The position numbers and the translations under genes were made by a program. The notes under the pieces were generated by a model. It was not told the origin of the DNA. It saw nothing but the letters and a program-made list of their open reading frames with translations, and did not search any database. Positions 18,251 through 26,780 of a DNA stretch of 64,000 nucleotides are shown piece after piece. Origin of the DNA: Paludisphaera rhizosphaerae (GTDB taxonomy: Bacteria > Planctomycetota > Planctomycetia > Isosphaerales > Isosphaeraceae); contig NZ_JAALCR010000001.1 in assembly GCF_011065895.1 (NCBI RefSeq), forward strand, positions 496,001 to 560,000, given 5' to 3'. How positions within the stretch are numbered: the stretch's first letter is position 1; each line of letters opens with the position of its first letter.

Positions 18251-19543
18251 GTGGGTTCGACGTGCGTGGTCGGCCTCCAGTGGGGGGACGAGGCCAAGGG
18301 AAAGATCGTGGACCTGCTCTGCGACGAACATGACGTCGTCGTGCGGTATCAGGGCGGGGCGAACGCCGGGCATACGGTGGTCCACGAAGGGGTGACTTAC
18401 AAGCTTTCGCTCGTCCCCACCGGGATTCTGCGCGAGCACGTCCAGGCGGTGATCGCCAACGGCGTGGTGATCCATCCCCCGGCGCTTTTGAAAGAGATCG
18501 CCTCGCTGGAAGCCCAGGGAGTGAAGTTCGAGGGCCGGCTGCATATCAGCGACCGCGCCCACGTCATCCTGCCGTACCACCTGGCCGAGGAACGGCTGAC
18601 CGAGGAATCGTCCTCGGCGGCCGACCATCTGGGGACCACCCGGCGCGGCATCGGCCCCTGCTACAAGGACAAGGTCGGACGGGTCCACGGCGTCCGGATC
18701 GCCGACCTGTACCGTCCCGCCGAATTCCGCGAGCGGCTCAAGCGGATCGTCGACTACAAGAACCGTCTGCTCACCGCCATGCTCCCCGACTTCGAGCCGT
18801 TCGACGACGCTCGGGTCGTCGAGGAATACCTGGGATACGCCGAACGTCTCCGCCCGTTCGTCGCCGACGCCACTTCCAAGCTGCACGAGGCGGTCGCCGC
18901 CGGTCGCAGGTTGATGTTCGAGGGGGCCCAGGGCTCTTTGCTTGACATCGACCACGGCAGTTTTCCGTATGTGACCAGTTCCAGCAGCAGCGCGGTGGGA
19001 ACGGCCCCGGGCTCAGGCGTGCCGGCGCGGTACATCGACCGCTGGATCGGCGTGGTCAAGGCGTACACGACCCGCGTCGGCGGCGGTCCGTTCCCGACCG
19101 AGCAGGACAACGAGATCGGCGAGCAGATCCGCCGCATCGGCCGCGAGTACGGCACCGTCACGGGCCGCCCTCGGCGCTGCGGATGGTTCGACGCCGTGGC
19201 CGTCCGTTACTCGGCCCGCGTCAGCGGCACGACCGAACTGGCCGTCATGCTGCTGGACGTCCTCAGCGGACACAAGGAACTGAACGTCGCCGTCTCCTAC
19301 GAGAACAACGGCCGCAAGGTCGACGTCCTGCCGGCCTCCTTGGCCGACCTGGAACGCTGCCAACCGGTCTATGAAACGCTCCCCGGCTGGACCGAGGATC
19401 TCACCGCCGCGAGGTCATGGGACGACCTGCCGAAGACGGCGCGCGACTACGTCGAATACCTGGGACGGATCGTGGGCGTGCCGGTGTCGATCGTGTCGGT
19501 CGGGCCGGACCGCCGCCAGACGATCATGGTCCCTCGGGGCTGA
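18251..19543 (+). CDS. purA: Adenylosuccinate synthetase
   Basis: 430 residues, the usual length. It joins IMP and aspartate using GTP, the first committed step to AMP. The GTP/IMP loop is at the very start (GLQWGDEAKGK), followed by YQGGANAGHTVV and TTRRGIGPCYKDK; the C-terminal part has TGRPRRCGWFD. I chose the GTG at 18251, since GGGGAG lies eight bases upstream and the protein then begins where other PurA proteins do; a GTG at 18242 is also in frame. uppS follows after eight bases. Confidence 0.97.
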   Translation: MGSTCVVGLQWGDEAKGKIVDLLCDEHDVVVRYQGGANAGHTVVHEGVTYKLSLVPTGILREHVQAVIANGVVIHPPALLKEIASLEAQGVKFEGRLHISDRAHVILPYHLAEERLTEESSSAADHLGTTRRGIGPCYKDKVGRVHGVRIADLYRPAEFRERLKRIVDYKNRLLTAMLPDFEPFDDARVVEEYLGYAERLRPFVADATSKLHEAVAAGRRLMFEGAQGSLLDIDHGSFPYVTSSSSSAVGTAPGSGVPARYIDRWIGVVKAYTTRVGGGPFPTEQDNEIGEQIRRIGREYGTVTGRPRRCGWFDAVAVRYSARVSGTTELAVMLLDVLSGHKELNVAVSYENNGRKVDVLPASLADLERCQPVYETLPGWTEDLTAARSWDDLPKTARDYVEYLGRIVGVPVSIVSVGPDRRQTIMVPRG

Positions 19544-19550
19544 AGACGCT

Positions 19551-20363
19551 ATGAGAGCAGACGACCGCCCTCCGTTGAACATCACCGAGGAAGGCCGCTC
19601 GCGGCTGGACTCCTGGGGATTGAAGCCCGAACAACTCCCCCGGCACGTTGCCATCATCATGGATGGCAACGGCCGGTGGGCTCAGAATCGCGGCTTTCCC
19701 CGGGTGGTCGGCCATCGCCGAGGCATTCAGAGCGTCCGCGCGATGGTCGAGGAGGGCGTTCGGATCGGGCTGGAACAGCTCACGCTCTACTGCCTGTCGG
19801 TCGAGAACTGGAAGCGGCCGGCGCGGGAGCTTCGGTTTCTGATGCGCCTGCTCCGGCACTTCCTCGTCGCCGAGCGGGCCGAGCTGATGGATCAGAACGT
19901 GCGCCTTCAGGTCATCGGCCGACGCGACGGTCTGCCGCCTGAGGTGCTGGCTGAGATGGACCGAACCGTCGCCGAGACGGCCGGCAACACCGGGATGATC
20001 CTGCGGTTGGCGGTCAACTACGGCGGCCGGACGGAGATCCTCGACGCCGCCCGTCGGATCGCCGAGGAGGCGCGCGACGGCCGCCTCAATCCGGCGACCC
20101 TCGACGAGGCCACGTTCGCGTCGTACCTGGAAACCGCCGGCGCGGCCGATCCCGATCTCCTCATCCGCACGGCCGGCGAGATGCGGATCAGCAACTTCCT
20201 CCTCTGGCAGGTTTCTTACACGGAACTCTGGGTGACGCCCACGCTCTGGCCCGATTTCCGAGGCGGCGACCTGCTTCAGGCCTGCGTCGACTACGCAGCT
20301 CGCACGCGCAAGTTCGGCGGACTGCCGACCTCCTCGCTGGCCGCGGGAACGTCCGCGGGTTAG
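19551..20363 (+). CDS. uppS: Isoprenyl transferase (undecaprenyl diphosphate synthase)
   Basis: 270 residues. It lengthens farnesyl diphosphate with isopentenyl diphosphates to make the carrier lipid for cell-wall and glycan synthesis. The conserved HVAIIMDGNGRWA carries the magnesium-binding D38; GHRRGIQSVR, LYCLSVENW and DLLIRTAGEMRISNFLLWQ are typical of the cis-prenyltransferases. The ATG lies eight bases after purA, and cdsA follows after 68 bases, a common uppS-cdsA order. The N-terminal 30 residues are an extension relative to the short bacterial enzymes. Confidence 0.96.
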   Translation: MRADDRPPLNITEEGRSRLDSWGLKPEQLPRHVAIIMDGNGRWAQNRGFPRVVGHRRGIQSVRAMVEEGVRIGLEQLTLYCLSVENWKRPARELRFLMRLLRHFLVAERAELMDQNVRLQVIGRRDGLPPEVLAEMDRTVAETAGNTGMILRLAVNYGGRTEILDAARRIAEEARDGRLNPATLDEATFASYLETAGAADPDLLIRTAGEMRISNFLLWQVSYTELWVTPTLWPDFRGGDLLQACVDYAARTRKFGGLPTSSLAAGTSAG

Positions 20364-20431
20364 AGTGGATCGTTCGCCGCCCTCGCCTGAAGGGCCGGCG
20401 CTTTCGGAGACCTCTCGCCCCGCTGGTATTC

Positions 20432-21340
20432 ATGCTTCGCACCCGCGTCGTCAGCGGCGTTCTGCTCGTCGCCTCCCTGATTCTGCTTCTTTACATCGAC
20501 CAGGGGCTCGCCCCCTGGTTCCCGCTTTGGTTCCTGCTGGCGGCGTTCGTCATGGCGGCGGCCGGATGGGAACTGAACGGGTTGATGAAAGAGAGCCCGT
20601 CCCGGCCGAACCCTCAGGTTCTGGCCGGCGGCCTGCTGGCGATGCTCGCAGCCAACTGGCTGCCGCACCTGGTTCAGGACTGTCGCACATCCGAGGCGGT
20701 CTCGGCGATCGTGACGGAACCAAGCTCGACGGTGGCGGTCCTGGCCTGGCCGTTCCTCAGCTTCACCGTCGTCGTGATGGCGGCCTTCGTCGTCGAGAGC
20801 CTCCGGTTCACCCAGCCCGGTCGGTCGGTCGCATCGATCGCGGGGACGATTCTGGTCGTCGCCTACGTGGGAATCCTTGGGACGTTCATGATCCAGATGC
20901 GCTGGCTCGACGGCTCCAAGCACGGACTCGTCCCCCTGGCGTTCCTGATCGCCTCGGCGAAGGGAGCCGACACCGGGGCTTACACGGTCGGACGCATCGC
21001 CGGACGTCGCAAGCTCTGGCCGGCGATCAGCCCAAACAAGACAGTCGAAGGGGCGCTCGGCGGGCTGGCCTTCGCCACGATCGCGGCGGTTCTCGTCGAG
21101 GCGTTCGCGCGTCGCCTTCCCGTCGACGCACTGGGCTGGGCCGGAGCGGCGTTCTTCGGCCTGACGATCGGCGTGATCGGCCAGCTCGGCGATTTGATGG
21201 AGTCTCTCATCAAGCGTGACTGCCAGCGTAAGGACGCCTCGGCGGTCGTCCCAGGTTTCGGGGGCGTGCTGGATGTGCTAGATTCCCTACTCTTCGCCGC
21301 GCCCGTCGCCTACGGAATCTGGGCCTGGCTGGGACCATGA
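20432..21340 (+). CDS. cdsA: Phosphatidate cytidylyltransferase
   Basis: 302 residues with about eight hydrophobic segments. CdsA makes CDP-diacylglycerol from phosphatidate and CTP at the membrane, feeding phospholipid synthesis. The CDP-alcohol signature region is present: KGADTGAYTVGRIAGRRK, SPNKTVEGALGGL, GDLMESLIKRDCQRKDAS and PGFGGVLDVLDSLLF. It follows uppS in the order seen in many bacteria; the dxr and rseP genes that often come next are absent, and a PhoH gene follows instead. Confidence 0.95.
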   Translation: MLRTRVVSGVLLVASLILLLYIDQGLAPWFPLWFLLAAFVMAAAGWELNGLMKESPSRPNPQVLAGGLLAMLAANWLPHLVQDCRTSEAVSAIVTEPSSTVAVLAWPFLSFTVVVMAAFVVESLRFTQPGRSVASIAGTILVVAYVGILGTFMIQMRWLDGSKHGLVPLAFLIASAKGADTGAYTVGRIAGRRKLWPAISPNKTVEGALGGLAFATIAAVLVEAFARRLPVDALGWAGAAFFGLTIGVIGQLGDLMESLIKRDCQRKDASAVVPGFGGVLDVLDSLLFAAPVAYGIWAWLGP

Positions 21341-21368
21341 ACGAGAATTCATCTTGCCTTCCCCCGTA

Positions 21369-21396
21369 TTGTTTTCGACTCCCGGATTGGTAGCAT
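21369..21396 (+). promoter_or_regulatory. Possible promoter before the PhoH gene
   Basis: TTGTTT, 16 bases, TAGCAT inside an unusually AT-rich patch (ATATTTTATATG). The patch is conspicuous in this GC-rich window, but the match to the consensus is modest. Confidence 0.35.
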
Positions 21397-21484
21397 ATTT
21401 TATATGAAGGAGATGGCCGGGCCGGTCCCGAGTTGCTTCGCCGCCAGGGCGGATGCACTCATTTGGGCCGGTGAAAGGGGAGGT

Positions 21485-22513
21485 ATGCCAGAAGTCACCA
21501 TCGCGCTCGAGGGCCAGAACGAAGAGCTTGCGGTCTTCGGCAGCCGCGATCAGCACCTCCGGCAGATCCGCGACGCGCTGGGGGTGAAGGTTCTGGCCCG
21601 CCACGGCGAGGTCCGCGTCGAGGGCGAACCTACCCGCGTCGAGCAGGCCCGGGAGATTTTCGAGGGCCTGCGCTCCCTTTACCGCACTCGACGGACGATC
21701 CTCTCGGCCGACGTGGCCGAGCTCATCGACAAGGCCGTCCAGGCCCCCACCGAGCCCGGGATGGTGGAAATCCGCGAGGGAAGCCGCGTCGTTCGCCCAC
21801 GGACGTCGGGGCAGAATCGCTATCTCCAGGCCCTCCGCGACAACGCCCTGGTTCTCTGCGTCGGCCCGGCGGGGACGGGCAAGACGTATCTGGCGGTGTC
21901 GCAAGCGGTTTCGTTGCTGCGACAGGGCCGGATCAAGAAGATCGTGCTGGTGCGGCCGGCCGTCGAGGCGGGCGAACACCTGGGCTTCCTCCCCGGCGAC
22001 CTGGAAGCCAAGATCAACCCGTACCTCCGCCCCTTGCTCGACGCTCTCCACGACCTGATGCCCTACGACCAGATCCGCCGCTACATGGACAACGACCTGA
22101 TTGAGATCGCCCCCCTCGCCTACATGCGCGGGCGGACTCTCAACGACGCGGCGATCATCCTGGACGAAGGGCAGAACGCGACGGTCTCCCAGATGAAGAT
22201 GTTCCTGACCCGAATGGGCCAGAACTCACGAATCGTCGTCACGGGAGACGTCACCCAGGTCGACCTGCCGCCGGCGACCCGCAGCGGCCTGGCCGACGCG
22301 CTTGAGCGGATGTCGAGCGTCCCTGGCGTCGCCGCGGTGACGCTCGACCGGTCCGATATCGTCCGGCATCCCCTGGTTCAAGCCATCGTCGACGCCTACG
22401 AGGCGGCGGAAACCTCCGCCGCCGACCCACAGGAACGGATCGGGACGCCTGCGCGTCCCCATACCGAACCGGTCCAAACGCCCGCCTCCGAGGCGGAGCG
22501 AGCAACGACGTGA
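21485..22513 (+). CDS. PhoH family ATPase (YbeZ-like)
   Basis: 342 residues. Walker A GPAGTGKT (127-134) and Walker B AIILDEGQNA define the PhoH P-loop fold; the N-terminal 110 residues include a KH-like segment (LRQIRDALGVKVLARHGEVR). PhoH/YbeZ proteins work with YbeY in RNA metabolism, and ybeY follows two genes later here. The ATG has AAAGGGGAGG directly upstream; an earlier in-frame ATG at 21404 would add 27 residues with no conserved content. The C-terminal 40 residues are a disordered Pro/Thr/Ala tail. Confidence 0.95.
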   Translation: MPEVTIALEGQNEELAVFGSRDQHLRQIRDALGVKVLARHGEVRVEGEPTRVEQAREIFEGLRSLYRTRRTILSADVAELIDKAVQAPTEPGMVEIREGSRVVRPRTSGQNRYLQALRDNALVLCVGPAGTGKTYLAVSQAVSLLRQGRIKKIVLVRPAVEAGEHLGFLPGDLEAKINPYLRPLLDALHDLMPYDQIRRYMDNDLIEIAPLAYMRGRTLNDAAIILDEGQNATVSQMKMFLTRMGQNSRIVVTGDVTQVDLPPATRSGLADALERMSSVPGVAAVTLDRSDIVRHPLVQAIVDAYEAAETSAADPQERIGTPARPHTEPVQTPASEAERATT

Positions 22514-22666
22514 GGAACCTCTCCCGCCCCCCGCAACGTGCCTTCGTCGGCAAGGCCGACGACCCGCCTCGGGGATCGGTCGTGGTGCGCACGAGGCCGT
22601 GTGGCCTCGGCGCCGATCAGCGCGGCTCGCTTGAAGCGACGGCCGCGGCGATTCGAGTCGTCATCC

Positions 22667-24907
22667 ATGAGCATCGGTAAACGGCGCCCGAAACCGAATC
22701 GGGCCCAACTTCGGTCCTTCCCCAGCGTCTCGCTCCAGCAGAGCCGCAACGCGAGACAGCGAGCGCGCCTCGTGAGCTTTTCGCTCATCGCGCTGACCGC
22801 TCTGGTGACCTCCGCCATCGTCCACGGCTCCGGACCGCCGTTCGTCTACCGCCTGGGCCAACGCCCTGAGCGCGAAATCCGCGTCAAGGTCAAGGAGTTC
22901 CGCATCCGGAACCAGACCAAGACCAGCAACCTCCGCCAGGCCGCCGCCGACCAGGTGCCTCTGGTCATGGTCAACGATCCGGCCCCGATCCGGGATCTCG
23001 CCGAACGGCTGGACGACCTGACCGTCACCATCGCCAAGTCGCAACGCTACGAGGATATGGACCCGGTCCTGATCTCGACCTGGAAGCTCAAGCCCGAAGC
23101 GTACCTCGACATCAAGGCCGCGACCGACACCCCCCAACGTCGGGACAACCTGCACGTCCAGATCACCAAGGCGTTTGAGCCGCTGCTGGACGCCGGCGTC
23201 CTCGGCCCTGGGGCTCTGCCGCGCAACGAGGAGTCGAGCCGGACGCTCTCGATCCGCAACGTCGGCCAATCGCCTGACGAGGCAAGGATCTTTCAGCGCG
23301 AGCGCGTGGTCCCGGAGCGGATCGTCAAGCCGGACGGCGCCGTCGCCAAGGAGTTCGTCGCGGCGTTCACCCCGAGCCGCGTGGGCGAGACCCTATTCCA
23401 ACTCGTCGCCGACCGCCTGGACGGCCGTCCCACTCTGACCTTCGACCAGGAGGAGACCGCCCGCCTCCGCGAGGTCGCCCGCAACGAGGTCGGCGAGTGG
23501 TACGACCCCTACCGTGAAGGCCAGGTTCTGGTCGAACAGGGCCAGGCCATCGGCGAAGAGCAGCTCATCCTGCTTCGGATGGAACACGACGCCGCGATCG
23601 CCGAGCTGACCTTCGCCGAGAAGCTCCAGCGGGCCGGCGGCATCCTTGCCCTGGTCTGCTCGTTGTTCGTCCTGGCCGGATTCTACGTCGCCCGTCACGA
23701 GCGACGGATCGCGACTGACCTTGGCCGGACCGCCATGCTCTGCGCGCTGGTCGTCCTCTGTCTGGGAGTCGTCCGACTTCTCGCCAGCCAGGCGCTGAAC
23801 GCCGAGTTGATTCCCGTAGCGGCCTCGGCGATGATCCTGGCGATCGCCTACAACCCGAGCTTCGGCCTGATGGCGACCTTCTCGCTGTCGCTGCTGACCT
23901 GTATGGCACTGGGGACGGGGATCGCCCACTTCCTCGTCCTGCTGGGAGGTACGGCTGCCGGCGTGCTGGGACTCAACGAGGTACGCACCCGCACCAAGTT
24001 GATCAAGGTGGGAGCGATTTCAGCAGCCGTCTATCTGATCCTCACCTGGGCCGCCGGCCTGTGGGAACACCAGCCGATCGAGCTGATCCGGAACGACGGC
24101 CTCTGGCGCGCAGGCTGGGGCTTGATGGCCGGCTTCCTCATGGGAGGCAGCCTCCCCTTCCTGGAGAACGCCTTCGGGATCGTCACGGGGATCAGCTTGC
24201 TGGAGTTGGGGGACAACACCCATCCCCTGCTCCAGGAACTCGTCCGACGGGCGCCGGGCACCCACAACCACTCGATCACCGTCGGCGCCATCGCCGAGGC
24301 GGCGGCCGAGCGGATCGGCGCCGACGGACTGCTCGTGCGGATCGGGGCTTATTTCCACGACATCGGCAAGATGCTGAAGCCCCACTACTTCATTGAGAAT
24401 CAGGTGGGCTCCACAAACCGACACGCCAACCTCGCGCCGGCGATGAGCACGCTGATCATCATCGGCCACGTCAAGGACGGCGTCGACCTGGGCCGGCAGC
24501 ATCACCTGCCCGAGCGGATCATTGACCTGATCGAGCAGCACCACGGCACGACTCTGGTGGAATACTTCTTCCACGAGGCGAATCGCCGGAACGGGGGCAA
24601 TCCCGACGCCGCCGTCGTGCAGGAGAGCGCCTTCCGGTACCCTGGTCCCAAGCCGCAGACCAAGGAGGCCGGCATCCTGATGATGTCGGACTGCGTGGAA
24701 AGCGCCAGCCGCACTCTGTCCGAACCGACGCCGTCGCGAATCGAGGGCCTGGTCAGCGAGCTGATCGACAAGCGGCTCCGCGACGGCCAGTTCGACGAAT
24801 CCGGACTGACGCTCCGCGAGATCGCCGAGATCCGCGACAGCCTCATCAAGTCGCTGATCGGGATCTACCACGGCCGCGTCAAGTATCCCGAACAGAGGAC
24901 CGCCTGA
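22667..24907 (+). CDS. Membrane HD-domain phosphohydrolase (PgpH/7TMR-HDED type)
   Basis: 746 residues. One transmembrane segment near residue 40 is followed by an extracytoplasmic region of about 290 residues. Seven hydrophobic segments come next, then a cytoplasmic HD domain with GTHNHSITVGAIAEAAAERI, GAYFHDIGKM, NRHANLAPAMST and IEQHHGTT. This is the layout of PgpH, a cyclic di-AMP phosphodiesterase, and the gene sits in the usual phoH-pgpH-ybeY order. I chose ATG 22667 because the protein then starts with the basic SIGKRRPKPNR; no good ribosome site marks it, and a GTG at 22538 remains possible. Confidence 0.9.
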   Translation: MSIGKRRPKPNRAQLRSFPSVSLQQSRNARQRARLVSFSLIALTALVTSAIVHGSGPPFVYRLGQRPEREIRVKVKEFRIRNQTKTSNLRQAAADQVPLVMVNDPAPIRDLAERLDDLTVTIAKSQRYEDMDPVLISTWKLKPEAYLDIKAATDTPQRRDNLHVQITKAFEPLLDAGVLGPGALPRNEESSRTLSIRNVGQSPDEARIFQRERVVPERIVKPDGAVAKEFVAAFTPSRVGETLFQLVADRLDGRPTLTFDQEETARLREVARNEVGEWYDPYREGQVLVEQGQAIGEEQLILLRMEHDAAIAELTFAEKLQRAGGILALVCSLFVLAGFYVARHERRIATDLGRTAMLCALVVLCLGVVRLLASQALNAELIPVAASAMILAIAYNPSFGLMATFSLSLLTCMALGTGIAHFLVLLGGTAAGVLGLNEVRTRTKLIKVGAISAAVYLILTWAAGLWEHQPIELIRNDGLWRAGWGLMAGFLMGGSLPFLENAFGIVTGISLLELGDNTHPLLQELVRRAPGTHNHSITVGAIAEAAAERIGADGLLVRIGAYFHDIGKMLKPHYFIENQVGSTNRHANLAPAMSTLIIIGHVKDGVDLGRQHHLPERIIDLIEQHHGTTLVEYFFHEANRRNGGNPDAAVVQESAFRYPGPKPQTKEAGILMMSDCVESASRTLSEPTPSRIEGLVSELIDKRLRDGQFDESGLTLREIAEIRDSLIKSLIGIYHGRVKYPEQRTA

Positions 24908-24909
24908 AC

Positions 24910-25440
24910 GTGTTCCCGCCGGACGACTCCATCCTTGACGACGAGTACGAAGACGAGGTCGAGGCCCCCGCGCGTCCCGACTTCGAGGTGGACGTCGTCG
25001 ACTCCCAGACCTTCGTCGCAATCGACCGCCAGACCGTGCGGACGCTGGTCGAACGCGTTCTCCGCGGCGAGGGTGTGGAAGCCGCCTCGATCTCCCTGGC
25101 GTTCGTCGACGATCCGACGATCCATCGGGTCAACCGCGAACATCTCGACCACGACGAGCCGACCGACATCGTCACCTTCGCCCTGTCGGACGAAGGGGAA
25201 GACCAGCTCTCCGGCGAGTTGGTGATCTCGACTGAGACCGCTGCACGCCTGGCCGCCGAGCTGGGAGTCGACCCCTGGCATGAAACGGCCCTCTACATCG
25301 TCCACGGCCTGCTCCACCTCTGCGGTTGCGACGACCTGGATCCCGAGTCGGCCGCCGAGATGCGTATCCGCGAAGAAGCAGCCCTGACCCGCGTCGGCCT
25401 TCCCAATCCATTCCCCGCCGGCCGCCGTCCTACTTCCTGA
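24910..25440 (+). CDS. ybeY: Endoribonuclease YbeY (rRNA maturation)
   Basis: 176 residues from a GTG two bases after the previous stop, so tightly coupled. YbeY is a zinc endoribonuclease that helps mature 16S rRNA 3' ends and ribosome quality control. The fold is visible in ISLAFVDDPTIHRVNREHLD and PTDIVTFAL. The metal motif reads HGLLHLCGCDD, with the two first His ligands present but Asp in the place of the third His. The Cys-rich CGC is also unusual. An acidic N-terminal extension of about 40 residues (DDEYEDEVE) is not common. Confidence 0.93.
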   Translation: MFPPDDSILDDEYEDEVEAPARPDFEVDVVDSQTFVAIDRQTVRTLVERVLRGEGVEAASISLAFVDDPTIHRVNREHLDHDEPTDIVTFALSDEGEDQLSGELVISTETAARLAAELGVDPWHETALYIVHGLLHLCGCDDLDPESAAEMRIREEAALTRVGLPNPFPAGRRPTS

Positions 25441-25468
25441 ACTGTTCCGACTCTGGAGACACCTCCGC

Positions 25469-26767
25469 GTGGACGGGCCGAGCTGGACCTGGATTGCGAT
25501 CGTCTGCACGCCAATCTTCGTGGTGCATCTGATCGCAGTCGCACTGAACAAGGCGATCCAGTCGTATTCGAGGAGCCGCCTGGAAGAGCTAACGGAGGCT
25601 CGCGGCCGCCCGGATCGCGCCGAGGAGATCGACCGGCTGGACGTGCGGACGGGCCGTGCGGCGGAGGCCCTCGGCTTCCTGACCGGCCTGTTTCTGGCCA
25701 CGGCCGCCGGGTTGGTGCTCGACCGTCAGGAGACGCTTGCCGACGATTTGCTCACGGTGCTGGCGATCGCCGCGCTGGGGGTCGGCGGCTACCTCGCGGC
25801 GGGCGTCGTTGGCCGTCTCTACGCGGAGTCGATCCTGGATCGAATCTGGCCGGCGACGGGGCTCGTTCGCCTCGCCGGCGCGCCCCTGAACGCCGCCTCG
25901 GCCTGGCTGGAGGAGCTTGTCGAGTGGGCCTCCGGTTCTGGGGAGAGCGTGGCTCGGCCGGCGAGCGTCGAGATCGAGGTGCCGGCCGACGTCGAGGACG
26001 ACGAGGACCAGGAGCCCGAACTCCCCGAACTCGCTCGCGACGTCATCAGCGAGGTCGTGGAGTTGACCCGAACGGCCGTCTCGGAAATCATGCAGCCTCG
26101 AACGGCGATCGTCATGATTCCCGCGTCCGCTTCTGCGCGCGAGGCCGCTGAGAGCTTCCGCAAGACCGGCCGCAGCCGGATACCCCTCTATGGGCGTAAT
26201 CGGGACGACGTCGTCGGCGTTCTCCTGGTCCGCGACCTGCTCGATCGTCTCGCCGCGGCTGCTCCGGGTGAGAACGTGCCCCTGGCCTCGATCGCTCGCG
26301 AAGCTTACTTCGTCCCCGAGACCAAGAACGCCTTCCAGCTTCTGGAAGACATGCGGTTCCGCCGCGCCCCGATGGCGCTGGTCATGGACGAATACGGCGG
26401 GGTCGCCGGCCTGGTCACGATGGAAGATCTCGTCGAACAACTCGTCGGCCCGATCCACGACGAGTACGACGCCCCCAGCGCCGACGACCCGGTCGTCCCG
26501 CTGGGCGACTCGGTGTTCGAGGTCGACGCCAGCGTCGACCTCGAGGAGCTGAACGAACGGTTCGGCATCCAACTCCCCACCGACGAGGAATATCAGACGG
26601 TCGGCGGGCTGGCGCTCCACGCGCTCGGCCGTCTTCCCGACCCTGGCGCATCGTTCCGTCGGGACGGCGTCGAGTTCACCGTTCTGGACGTGGGCGACCG
26701 TTCCATCCGACGTGTGAAGCTGGATCTCGCCCCGCACCCAGAGAAGGCCCGCGAGGCTGGCTCCTGA
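25469..26767 (+). CDS. CorC/hemolysin-family membrane protein with CBS domains
   Basis: 432 residues from a GTG with GGAG upstream. Three transmembrane segments fill the first 130 residues, but the full DUF21 domain of CNNM proteins is not evident. Two CBS domains follow (VSEIMQPRTAIVMIPA, GRSRIPLYGRNRDDVVGVL, APMALVMDEYGGVAGLVTME) and a CorC_HlyC domain ends it (DASVDLEELNERFGI, TVGGLALHALGRLPDPG). The family is linked to magnesium and cobalt efflux and often lies beside ybeY. It closes the phoH-pgpH-ybeY block and converges on the next gene with 13 bases between. Confidence 0.9.
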   Translation: MDGPSWTWIAIVCTPIFVVHLIAVALNKAIQSYSRSRLEELTEARGRPDRAEEIDRLDVRTGRAAEALGFLTGLFLATAAGLVLDRQETLADDLLTVLAIAALGVGGYLAAGVVGRLYAESILDRIWPATGLVRLAGAPLNAASAWLEELVEWASGSGESVARPASVEIEVPADVEDDEDQEPELPELARDVISEVVELTRTAVSEIMQPRTAIVMIPASASAREAAESFRKTGRSRIPLYGRNRDDVVGVLLVRDLLDRLAAAAPGENVPLASIAREAYFVPETKNAFQLLEDMRFRRAPMALVMDEYGGVAGLVTMEDLVEQLVGPIHDEYDAPSADDPVVPLGDSVFEVDASVDLEELNERFGIQLPTDEEYQTVGGLALHALGRLPDPGASFRRDGVEFTVLDVGDRSIRRVKLDLAPHPEKAREAGS

Positions 26768-26780
26768 CCGAAACTTCGCC

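Noticed and set aside
16355-18955. An 866-codon open frame antisense to carA and purA
   Set aside because: Both sense genes are unmistakable; this is a by-product of the GC bias.
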